This document shows, piece by piece, positions 1 through 4,692 of a DNA stretch of 5,782 nt. The translations under genes were made by a program, and so were the position numbers. Location: NCBI GenBank assembly GCA_031271475.1, contig JAISVP010000065.1, positions 1-5,782 of the forward strand, in the 5' to 3' direction. This DNA comes from Oscillospiraceae bacterium (GTDB lineage Bacteria; Bacillota; Clostridia; Oscillospirales; Ruminococcaceae). How positions within the stretch are numbered: position 1 is the first letter of the stretch; each line of letters begins with the position of its first letter. Under the pieces are notes generated by a model. That model did no database searches, was not told the origin of the DNA, and saw only the letters and a program-made list of their open reading frames with translations.

Positions 1-45
1 AAACGGTTCAAAAGTTACAATTGTAACTTTTGAACCGTTTTTAAA
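1..45. terminator. 40-bp perfect palindrome, probable (bidirectional) terminator
   Basis: Bases 1-20 are the exact reverse complement of bases 21-40, so a transcript could form a stem of about 18 bp with a 4-nt AATT loop. The right arm ends in CCGTTTTT, giving a short T-run on the + strand; the left arm starts with AAA, which would be a T-run for transcription from the right. No coding region is visible in 1-171, so this fits a terminator for a gene left of the window. GTTACAA/TTGTAAC lies at the centre, and TTGTAAC recurs at 46-52. The window begins exactly at the palindrome, so the repeat may extend further left. The terminator role is inferred. Confidence 0.55.
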
Positions 46-171
46 TTGTAACGGCGGGATATTTTTCAGTTAGCATTAACAGGTCTATGTTTTCAAATCC
101 CTTTGGTGAAAATTTCATAAAATTCCGGAATTGCAAATTTTTATTTTCTTAAAATTTCTTTTAAAAAGCTA
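46..171. other. AT-rich intergenic region without a gene
   Basis: No open frame with a ribosome binding site is visible. The stretch is AT-rich just upstream of the promoter, with T- and A-runs at about 138-165 that could act as an UP-like element. It holds a perfect 12-bp palindrome AATTCCGGAATT at 121-132. Nothing else can be supported. Confidence 0.5.
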
Positions 172-200
172 TTGACATTTGTGATGATATAGTTTATACT
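172..200 (+). promoter_or_regulatory. Sigma-A promoter of the GntR-ABC operon
   Basis: A perfect -35 box TTGACA (172-177) is separated by 17 bp from a -10 box TATACT (195-200, five of six consensus bases). Transcription would start near 206-208, about 40 nt before the ATG at 247. The AT-rich stretch upstream fits a strong promoter. No other promoter is seen before the two downstream genes, so it probably serves all three. Confidence 0.85.
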
Positions 201-209
201 GTTAATAGT
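198..209. promoter_or_regulatory. Candidate repressor operator over the start site
   Basis: ACTGTTAATAGT is an imperfect palindrome (10 of 12 positions symmetric) overlapping the end of the -10 box and the expected start of transcription. GntR/YtrA repressors usually bind short palindromes in their own promoters, and the first gene here encodes such a protein, so autorepression is likely. A loose direct repeat, ATAGTTTATA (189-198) and ATAGTGAATA (205-214), overlaps it and could be the real site. The assignment rests on position and symmetry only. Confidence 0.35.
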
Positions 210-246
210 GAATATATTAAGACTTAAAACAGAAAAGGAGGATGGT

Positions 247-621
247 ATGAAGATAGTGGTGTCAAACCGTTCGGGAGTACCTATTTATGAGCAGATTAAA
301 ACACAGATTAAAGAAGCTATTTTTTCAGGGCAATTATTAGAAGATGAACTTCTGCCTTCAATTCGCGGGCTTGCAAAGGAACTCAAAATCAGCGTGATTA
401 CAACAACCCGTGCTTACAGTGACCTTGAGGAAGAAGGCTTTGTCGTGAATGTACAGGGGAAGGGCTGTTATGTTCTGCCGAGAAATACGGAACTGGCACG
501 CGAAAATGCTATGCATAAGGTTGAGGACAGTCTGCTGAACGCTATCACTTCGGCAAAAGCGGACGGAATTTCTAAAGAAGAAGTGGGTAAACTGTTAAAT
601 ATTTTATGGGAGGATAATTAA
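247..621 (+). CDS. GntR-family (YtrA-type) transcriptional regulator
   Basis: This is a 124-residue DNA-binding repressor. The N-terminal two thirds is a GntR winged helix-turn-helix: VPIYEQIKTQIKEAI at about 11-25, then LPSIRGLAKEL (36-46), the recognition-helix region SVITTTRAYSDLEEEGF (49-65) and the wing GKGCYV (71-76), where the common GKGTFV has Cys for Thr. The remaining 45 or so residues form a short helical tail, too small for a FadR- or HutC-type ligand domain; this matches the YtrA subfamily, whose members usually control an adjacent ABC transporter. The ATG at 247 is chosen because AAAGGAGG (234-241) lies 5 nt before it. A GTG at 208 in the same frame would add 13 residues but falls at the transcription start and has no binding site. 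The ATPase gene starts 2 nt after the stop. The effector is unknown. Confidence 0.9.
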   Translation: MKIVVSNRSGVPIYEQIKTQIKEAIFSGQLLEDELLPSIRGLAKELKISVITTTRAYSDLEEEGFVVNVQGKGCYVLPRNTELARENAMHKVEDSLLNAITSAKADGISKEEVGKLLNILWEDN

Positions 622-623
622 GC

Positions 624-1487
624 ATGGTAAATACAACCAACCTTCTGGAAGTACGCGGACTTTTTAAAAAGTACAAAACATTTACGCTTAAAGACGTGTC
701 TTTTGATGTTCCGAAGGGATATATCACAGGCTTTATCGGTCCTAACGGAGCAGGCAAAACTACCAGTATTAAAGCGATTTTAGGGATTATCTCAGCAGAG
801 GCGGGAACTGTGAAAATGTTCGGAAAAGAACATTCAAACGTGTTGAACACAGGAATCGGAGTTGTTATGGATTCACCGATGTATGTTGACGACTGGACTG
901 TTTCAGATGTTGAAAAGGCAATCGCACCGTTTTACGGTAATTGGGACAGCGGCAAATATGCCGGCTATATTAATCAGTTTGGGTTAGACAAAAAGAAAAA
1001 AGTCAAGGACTTGTCACGGGGAATGAAGATGAAACTGCAAATCGCCACGGCTCTTTCACATGACGCACAGCTGCTGATTCTTGACGAACCCACAAGCGGT
1101 CTCGATCCGGTTGCACGTGACGAAATCTGCGACATACTGCGGGAATTTGTATCCGATGAGAACAGAAGCGCATTCTTTTCCACACATATAACGTCAGACC
1201 TTGAAAAAACTGCCGACTATATCATTTTTATTTTGGAAGGAAAGATTGTTTACAGCGGATCAAAAGACGAACTTATCGAAAAATATGCCCGTGCAGCCGG
1301 CAGTATAAGCGATATAAGCAGTGAACATAAAAAACTTATTATCGGCTATCGCGGACATTCCACAGGGTTTGAGGGAATGGTCGAAACTGCAAATATACGC
1401 AAACTGCCGAAAAGCGTCCTGACTGAGGACATTTCATTAGAGGAAATTATAATATTTATGAACAGGGAGGGCAAAGAAAGTGAGTAA
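624..1487 (+). CDS. ABC transporter ATP-binding protein (YtrB/BcrA-like)
   Basis: This 287-residue nucleotide-binding subunit powers an ABC-2 type transporter at the inner face of the membrane. All ATPase motifs are present: Walker A GPNGAGKTT (39-47), signature LSRGM (130-134), Walker B LLILDEP (150-156), D-loop SGLD (158-161) and H-loop His188. At the usual Q-loop position the sequence reads GVVMDSP (79-85) with no glutamine, which I recall as common in YtrB/BcrA-like exporters. About 85 residues after the H-loop form the C-terminal extension typical of these ATPases. GGGAGG at 608-613 is the ribosome binding site for the ATG at 624. The gene lies between the GntR regulator (2-nt gap) and the permease (8-nt overlap), so the three probably work as a unit. 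Export of a toxic compound or a response to envelope stress is plausible, but no substrate can be inferred. Confidence 0.92.
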   Translation: MVNTTNLLEVRGLFKKYKTFTLKDVSFDVPKGYITGFIGPNGAGKTTSIKAILGIISAEAGTVKMFGKEHSNVLNTGIGVVMDSPMYVDDWTVSDVEKAIAPFYGNWDSGKYAGYINQFGLDKKKKVKDLSRGMKMKLQIATALSHDAQLLILDEPTSGLDPVARDEICDILREFVSDENRSAFFSTHITSDLEKTADYIIFILEGKIVYSGSKDELIEKYARAAGSISDISSEHKKLIIGYRGHSTGFEGMVETANIRKLPKSVLTEDISLEEIIIFMNREGKESE

Positions 1488-2163
1488 ACTGAAATGTTTT
1501 ATTGGGTTGGATTTTATGGCAGTTAAGTCATACTTGGGACTTAAATCCGTTCTGATTCTATTGGTATGTGCACTGTTCAGCACTCTTACGTCCGGCACGG
1601 TGTCTACGACGGCGGGAATCGGTGTTATTGTTGCCGTAATTTCTACAGGCTATCCGTTTGCCGTCAGTGAAAAAGCGGGGCTTGACAGTCTGTACCCCAC
1701 ACTGTCACTGTCAAAAAAGCAAGTTGTTTCGGGCAGATATTTGTTTATTTTTTTATTTGACATATCAACAGTTACTTTCGCGTATATCTCTGCGGCACTC
1801 GGAAAATTACTGTCTCAGATTTTTGGTCATAATATATCAAATTACGGTATTTCATGGGAATTTTTGGCTGTGTCATCTGCTTTTATAATAATTCAGTTGA
1901 TTCAGATACCGTTTTATTTCAAGTTCAGCTACAGCAAAGCGAAGTTCATGACGGTAATACCGTTCGCTGCAATTTTCGCCTTATATGGAGTCGTCGGAAT
2001 TTCTGTTAACGGTATTTCTTTAGAAATGATAATAATGGAATTTCTTTCAAAGCTGGTCGAAAACAAATTAATGCTGGCAGCTGTTACCTTGACGGTTTTA
2101 AGCATAACCGTTTTCATATCATATCAATTATCTATGGCGTTTTACAAAAAGAGAGAATTTTAA
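1480..2163 (+). CDS. ABC-2 type transporter permease
   Basis: This 227-residue integral membrane protein is probably the channel partner of the ATPase just upstream. Six hydrophobic segments are visible at about 22-38, 46-62, 88-108, 128-147, 156-176 and 197-217, the standard six-helix ABC-2 fold. The stretch AVSEKAGLDSLYPTLSLSKKQVVSGRYL (from about 61, written here in its sense as the loop after helix 2) matches the 'E..gl..l..tLPlsrkqiV.sryl' loop of the small Firmicutes ABC-2 permeases (the ABC2_membrane_5 type), from memory of the family. The GTG start at 1480 follows AGGGAGG (1464-1470) and overlaps the ATPase stop by 8 nt, indicating translational coupling. With a single permease gene, the working transporter would be a homodimer or pair with a subunit encoded elsewhere. 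The C-terminus is short and basic (YKKREF). Confidence 0.85.
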   Translation: MSKLKCFIGLDFMAVKSYLGLKSVLILLVCALFSTLTSGTVSTTAGIGVIVAVISTGYPFAVSEKAGLDSLYPTLSLSKKQVVSGRYLFIFLFDISTVTFAYISAALGKLLSQIFGHNISNYGISWEFLAVSSAFIIIQLIQIPFYFKFSYSKAKFMTVIPFAAIFALYGVVGISVNGISLEMIIMEFLSKLVENKLMLAAVTLTVLSITVFISYQLSMAFYKKREF

Positions 2164-2188
2164 ACAAACTGCGGCATACTTCCGTGCT

Positions 2189-2330
2189 TTTATAGCAATC
2201 CCGATCGGGAACAGGCTAAGCGAAGTCCTCATCAGCGCACGCGAACGCGTGCGAGATCTGGGCAAAGCCGAGACTATAGTCGTTAGAAACGGCTATAGAG
2301 GACAGAACATCCGTTAGAAACAGCTATAAA
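2189..2330 (+). ncRNA. Candidate structured RNA of unknown class
   Basis: The segment folds into a closed multibranched structure. TTTATAGC (2189-2196) pairs perfectly with GCTATAAA (2323-2330). Inside it, GTCCTC (2225-2230) pairs with GAGGAC (2298-2303). Local hairpins are TCCCGATCGGGA (2199-2210), CGCACGCG/CGCGTGCG (2236-2253), GGCAAAGCC (2261-2269, extendable) and an 11-bp stem with an AGA loop at 2274-2298. That last stem contains a T2280/G2292 wobble, so only the + strand transcript pairs fully. No credible open frame crosses it. A strong terminator follows 10 nt later. I see no dedicated promoter, so it may be the 3' untranslated part of the ABC operon or a processed RNA. It does not match RNase P, tmRNA, 6S or the common riboswitches I know. 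A weak likeness to HEARO/IscB-associated RNA is discussed in the findings. Confidence 0.55.
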
Positions 2331-2340
2331 TTACATTTTC

Positions 2341-2392
2341 CTTCATGCTTTTGCCATGCAGTCAGACCGCGGCAAAAGCATGAAGCTTTTTT
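2341..2392 (+). terminator. Rho-independent terminator
   Basis: CTTCATGCTTTTGCC (2341-2355) and GGCAAAAGCATGAAG (2371-2385) form a perfect 15-bp stem with a 15-nt loop, followed by C and six T. It would end transcription of the ABC operon and the structured RNA, separating them from rsmH, whose promoters begin about 20 bp downstream. The loop is longer than usual, but the stem and T-run are strong. Confidence 0.88.
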
Positions 2393-2411
2393 GTCAGCAG
2401 TTTTTTTACTG

Positions 2412-2441
2412 TTGACAAAGTAAATAAAGTCATGATATAAT
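2412..2441 (+). promoter_or_regulatory. Sigma-A promoter P1 upstream of rsmH
   Basis: TTGACA (2412-2417) and TATAAT (2436-2441) are both perfect consensus boxes with an 18-bp spacer. The TGA just before the -10 box makes an extended -10. Transcription would start near 2448, leaving a leader of about 110 nt that contains the second promoter. No gene lies between the two. Confidence 0.85.
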
Positions 2442-2507
2442 GGACTGGAAGAAAAAATGCCATAGATTATTGTTCCAAAGCAAGAGATATTCGGATTAAA
2501 AAACTTC

Positions 2508-2536
2508 TTGACAGTACCCAGAAAAAGTGCTATAAT
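2508..2536 (+). promoter_or_regulatory. Sigma-A promoter P2 upstream of rsmH
   Basis: TTGACA (2508-2513), a 17-bp spacer and TATAAT (2531-2536) form an exact consensus promoter. The expected start near 2542-2544 is only a few bases before the ribosome binding site AGGAG (2547-2551), giving a leader of about 18 nt. With P1 this provides tandem strong transcription into the division cluster. Confidence 0.9.
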
Positions 2537-2560
2537 GTAGTAAAGCAGGAGTAAAGAAAA

Positions 2561-3616
2561 GTGAATGATTATTCTGAACCAAAATTTGAACACATTCCCG
2601 TATTGCTTCGTGAAAGTATAGCAGTACTTGATGTGAAGCCTGACGGACTGTATATTGACGGCACCGCGGGCGGAGGCGGACACAGTGCGGAAATTCTGAA
2701 AAGGCTCGGTAAAGGCGGCCGTCTGATTGCAATAGACCGTGATCCGGATGCAGTAAAAGCGGCGTTGAAAAAACTTTCGCAGCGTATGGATGACAGCGTT
2801 TGCACAGTCAGTACATTGGTGGGACATGGAGCTGTTACAGGCAAATCTCTAATCTTTGCAAACGGAAGCAAAGTTATGGCAGTCAACGGAAATTTTTCAA
2901 ATATGAAACAAATAATGCAAGACTTAGGAGAACAGAGTGCAGACGGGATACTGTTGGATTTAGGTGTGTCCTCGTATCAGCTTGACACGCCTGAAAGAGG
3001 GTTTTCTTACCATAATGACGCACCGCTTGATATGCGGATGGAACAGCGGGAAAATTCATCTGACTTAACGGCAAGTGACATAATAAACACTTACAGCCAA
3101 AAGGAACTGGCAAAAATCATATATGAATACGGCGAGGAAAAATTCTCCCGTGCTATAGCGGCTGGAATAGTAAAGGTGAGGGAACAGTCACAAATTAAGA
3201 CCACGGGAGAACTTGCCAAGATTATATCTGACAATGTGCCGCATTCGGTAAAACGCAATAAAAATCCGTGTAAAAAGACATTTCAGGCGCTGAGGATTGC
3301 GGTTAACGATGAATTCGGACATATTTCCGCAGGTTTGGATGCGGCGTTGGAATGCCTTAAACCCGGCGGATGTCTGGCTGTTATTACATTTCATTCTTTA
3401 GAGGACAGAATAGTAAAACAGCGGTTTAACAGTTGGTACAATGTATGCACCTGTCCGCCGTCATTCCCGCAGTGCATATGCGGGAATACCAGAAAAATCG
3501 AATATATCGCAAAGAAACCTATCACGGCAAGTGATGGGGAACTGTTGGGAAATGTCCGCAGCCGCAGTGCGAAATTAAGGGCGGTGAGGGCAGTTTCGGA
3601 AACCGTCAAACAGTAA
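2561..3616 (+). CDS. rsmH: 16S rRNA (cytosine(1402)-N(4))-methyltransferase RsmH (MraW)
   Basis: RsmH methylates N4 of C1402 in the decoding centre of 16S rRNA using S-adenosylmethionine, and is classically encoded in the dcw cluster. Landmarks of this 351-residue protein: HIPVLLRE (11-18), the AdoMet loop DGTAGGGGHS (33-42), acidic D59 in LIAIDRD, DGILLDLGVSSYQLD (128-142), RGFSYHNDAPLDMRM (146-160), KTFQALRIAVNDE (239-251) and FHSLEDRIVK (277-286). The C-terminus has a CxC-x6-CxC cluster (296-307), then KKPITAS and RSRSAKLR, as I recall in clostridial homologues. The GTG start is set by AGGAG at 2547-2551, 9 nt upstream. Typical length is about 310; the excess includes an insertion of roughly 25 residues at about 78-106, before the NF motif (111-112). 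It is followed 6 nt after the stop by a MITE, then ftsL. Confidence 0.97.
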   Translation: MNDYSEPKFEHIPVLLRESIAVLDVKPDGLYIDGTAGGGGHSAEILKRLGKGGRLIAIDRDPDAVKAALKKLSQRMDDSVCTVSTLVGHGAVTGKSLIFANGSKVMAVNGNFSNMKQIMQDLGEQSADGILLDLGVSSYQLDTPERGFSYHNDAPLDMRMEQRENSSDLTASDIINTYSQKELAKIIYEYGEEKFSRAIAAGIVKVREQSQIKTTGELAKIISDNVPHSVKRNKNPCKKTFQALRIAVNDEFGHISAGLDAALECLKPGGCLAVITFHSLEDRIVKQRFNSWYNVCTCPPSFPQCICGNTRKIEYIAKKPITASDGELLGNVRSRSAKLRAVRAVSETVKQ

Positions 3617-3622
3617 GCCTTA

Positions 3623-3782
3623 GAGCCTGTTCAATATCTTTTGGCAAGTGTCATTTTCAGCAAAATTTCCGTTTTTCAGCGTTAAAATTCCTTGTAAGGC
3701 GCAAGCATTACTGCGGAATTTTGCCTAGAAAAGTCAAAAATCTACCAAAAAGCACAATAACAAAAAGATATTGAACAGGCTC
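3623..3782 (+). mobile_element. MITE copy 1 (160 bp, IS5/IS1031-like ends)
   Basis: A non-coding element with perfect 20-bp terminal inverted repeats, GAGCCTGTTCAATATCTTTT on the left and its reverse complement on the right. It is flanked by direct TTA duplications (3620-3622 and 3783-3785). Inside is a nearly matching inner inverted repeat (GCAAAATTTCCG at 3660-3671 with CGGAATTTTGC at 3714-3724) and a small CCTTGTAAGG hairpin. It encodes no transposase, so it would depend on one supplied elsewhere. A 3-bp TNA duplication and a GAG start are as I recall for the IS1031 group of the IS5 family. It lies 6 nt after the rsmH stop, in the gap before ftsL, and disrupts no gene. Orientation is arbitrary; both copies point the same way. 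Confidence 0.9.
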
Positions 3783-3826
3783 TTAGTCACAGACGGTTTG
3801 CTGACAAATACAGGAGGTGGGTATCA

Positions 3827-4255
3827 ATGAAGAATAATGAAGAACCGCGTGGACATTACGCGGGTAAAAATGAGATAAAAGCAGCTGTAAGCAGAATCAG
3901 AGCATTTAAAATTACTGTTTGTGCAATTTTGATTTTTGGTTTTTTAATATTGAATCTGTACGGAAAATCAGAAACAAGCAACGTCTATTCGGAGCTTGGC
4001 AATGTTAACACACTGCTTACACGGCTTGACGGTGAAAATACAACAATGAAAGCGGAATTGGACTCGCGGATGGTGCTTACTAATGTTGAGGAATACGCTG
4101 AGAATGTGCTGTGTCTTAGGAAACTTACACCGGCACAGATAGAATGGATTGGCGTTAAGGATTCTGCCGAAATTGAAATACCGGAAGATGAACCGGGATT
4201 TTTTTCGACTGTTAAGAATGCTCTTGATACATTTTTGGAATATATCTTTTCTTAG
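3827..4255 (+). CDS. ftsL: FtsL-like cell division protein (septum formation initiator type)
   Basis: This 142-residue single-pass membrane protein sits between rsmH and the division PBP, the canonical position of ftsL. FtsL joins the divisome with DivIC and DivIB and helps activate septal peptidoglycan synthesis. The layout fits: a basic cytoplasmic N-terminus (1-28), one membrane helix (about 29-45), then an extracytoplasmic heptad-like region (about 53-80, YSELGNVNTLLTRLDGENTTMKAEL). Next comes VEEYAENVLCLRKLTPAQIEW (from 87), resembling the conserved 'ieeyA.e.LgM.kp...qi' segment of FtsL/DivIC proteins, and an acidic tail ending in an amphipathic stretch. The family is poorly conserved, so position and topology carry much of the call; DivIC-like is the alternative. 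The ATG at 3827 follows a strong AGGAGGTGG (3812-3820). The upstream MITE ends 44 nt before the start, so the RBS region is intact. Confidence 0.82.
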   Translation: MKNNEEPRGHYAGKNEIKAAVSRIRAFKITVCAILIFGFLILNLYGKSETSNVYSELGNVNTLLTRLDGENTTMKAELDSRMVLTNVEEYAENVLCLRKLTPAQIEWIGVKDSAEIEIPEDEPGFFSTVKNALDTFLEYIFS

Positions 4256-4438
4256 GGCAATATATCTTTATTAACACGGCTTGTCAGTCTTAAGGACTGC
4301 CGACAAATAAGTTAACTGTATTTGCCGCAGGATTTTTATTGTTATGCCGGAAAAAACCGGTGTTTTAACGGATAAGGAAAAGCTTTTTTGACACGGTGCA
4401 CCACGGCAAAGTTTTCTTGAAGGCTGTTCGGAGTCTGA
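4256..4438. other. Intergenic stretch between ftsL and MITE 2, hairpins only
   Basis: No coding region is supported. A hairpin lies at 4281-4306 (TTGTC/GACAA outside, AGTC/GACT inside, with a GCC bulge) but lacks a T-run, so it is a poor terminator. CCGG-AAAAAA-CCGG occurs at 4348-4361, and TTTGCCG (4321-4327) can pair with CGGCAAA (4404-4410) to enclose about 90 nt. A perfect -35-like TTGACA (4388-4393) has no good -10 box at 16-18 bp. The gap is unusually long for the ftsL-PBP junction even without the MITE. Confidence 0.5.
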
Positions 4439-4599
4439 GAGCCTGTTCAATATCTTTTGGCAAGTGTCATTATTAAGCAAAATTTCCGTTTTTCATCGTT
4501 AAAATTCCTTGTAAGGCGCAAGCATTACTGCGGATTTTTGCCTAGAAAAGCCAAAAATCTACCAAAAAGCACAATCACAAAAAGATATTGAACAGGCTC
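4439..4599 (+). mobile_element. MITE copy 2 (161 bp, same family as copy 1)
   Basis: This copy matches the one at 3623-3782 at about 96% by hand alignment: five substitutions and one single-base indel. It has the same perfect 20-bp terminal inverted repeats and the same orientation. Its target duplication is TGA (4436-4438 and 4600-4602), unlike the TTA of copy 1, so it arose from a separate insertion and not from duplication of the ftsL segment. No protein is encoded. It lies between ftsL and the PBP gene without disrupting either, but adds a foldable segment to any polycistronic transcript. Confidence 0.9.
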
Positions 4600-4633
4600 T
4601 GAAACTGTAAACCGGAAACCAGCCAAAATGAAT

Positions 4634-4663
4634 GCCTGCAAAAAGATTTCAGACAGGCTCTTA
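4634..4663. repeat. Solitary MITE-end-like sequence / short inverted repeat
   Basis: AAAAAGATTTCAGACAGGCTC (4640-4660 includes the core) followed by TTA resembles the right end of MITE copy 1 (AAAAAGATATTGAACAGGCTC then TTA), differing at about four central positions. No matching left end is nearby. GCCTG (4634-4638) and CAGGC (4654-4658) also form a 5-bp stem with a 15-nt loop. It could be a decayed end of a related element or a chance hairpin just before the PBP ribosome binding site. Confidence 0.35.
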
Positions 4664-4692
4664 CGGTAAATCATACGGGAGGTATGCATATT

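Noticed and set aside
2089..2122. Possible promoter for the structured RNA inside the permease gene (TTGACG ... TATCAT)
   Set aside because: The spacing is 22 bp, too long for sigma-A, and the boxes are imperfect.
2189..2330. RNase P RNA, group I intron core, or c-di-GMP riboswitch
   Set aside because: Short words such as GACAGAA, GAGACTATAGTC and GGGCAAAGCC looked suggestive. However, the length and pairing do not give the required conserved cores of these RNAs.
2440..2499. 19-codon frame starting in the P1 -10 box (MDWKKKCH...)
   Set aside because: Its ATG overlaps the -10 hexamer, so it would not be in the P1 transcript, and it has no ribosome binding site.
2324..2827. 167-codon open frame on the minus strand over the RNA, terminator and start of rsmH
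   Set aside because: It runs antisense through the terminator, both promoters and the conserved start of rsmH, has no recognisable domain and reads as low-likelihood protein.
3623..3782. Reading the repeat as an intergenic attenuator rather than a mobile element
   Set aside because: Perfect terminal repeats, flanking 3-bp duplications and a second copy with a different duplication are direct signs of transposition.
4344..4391. 15-codon frame MPEKTGVLTDKEKLF in the ftsL-PBP gap
   Set aside because: No ribosome binding site, no known motif, and the length is expected by chance.
4388..4417. Possible promoter with perfect TTGACA before MITE 2
   Set aside because: No acceptable -10 box at 16-18 bp; the best is TTTTCT, matching three of six bases.
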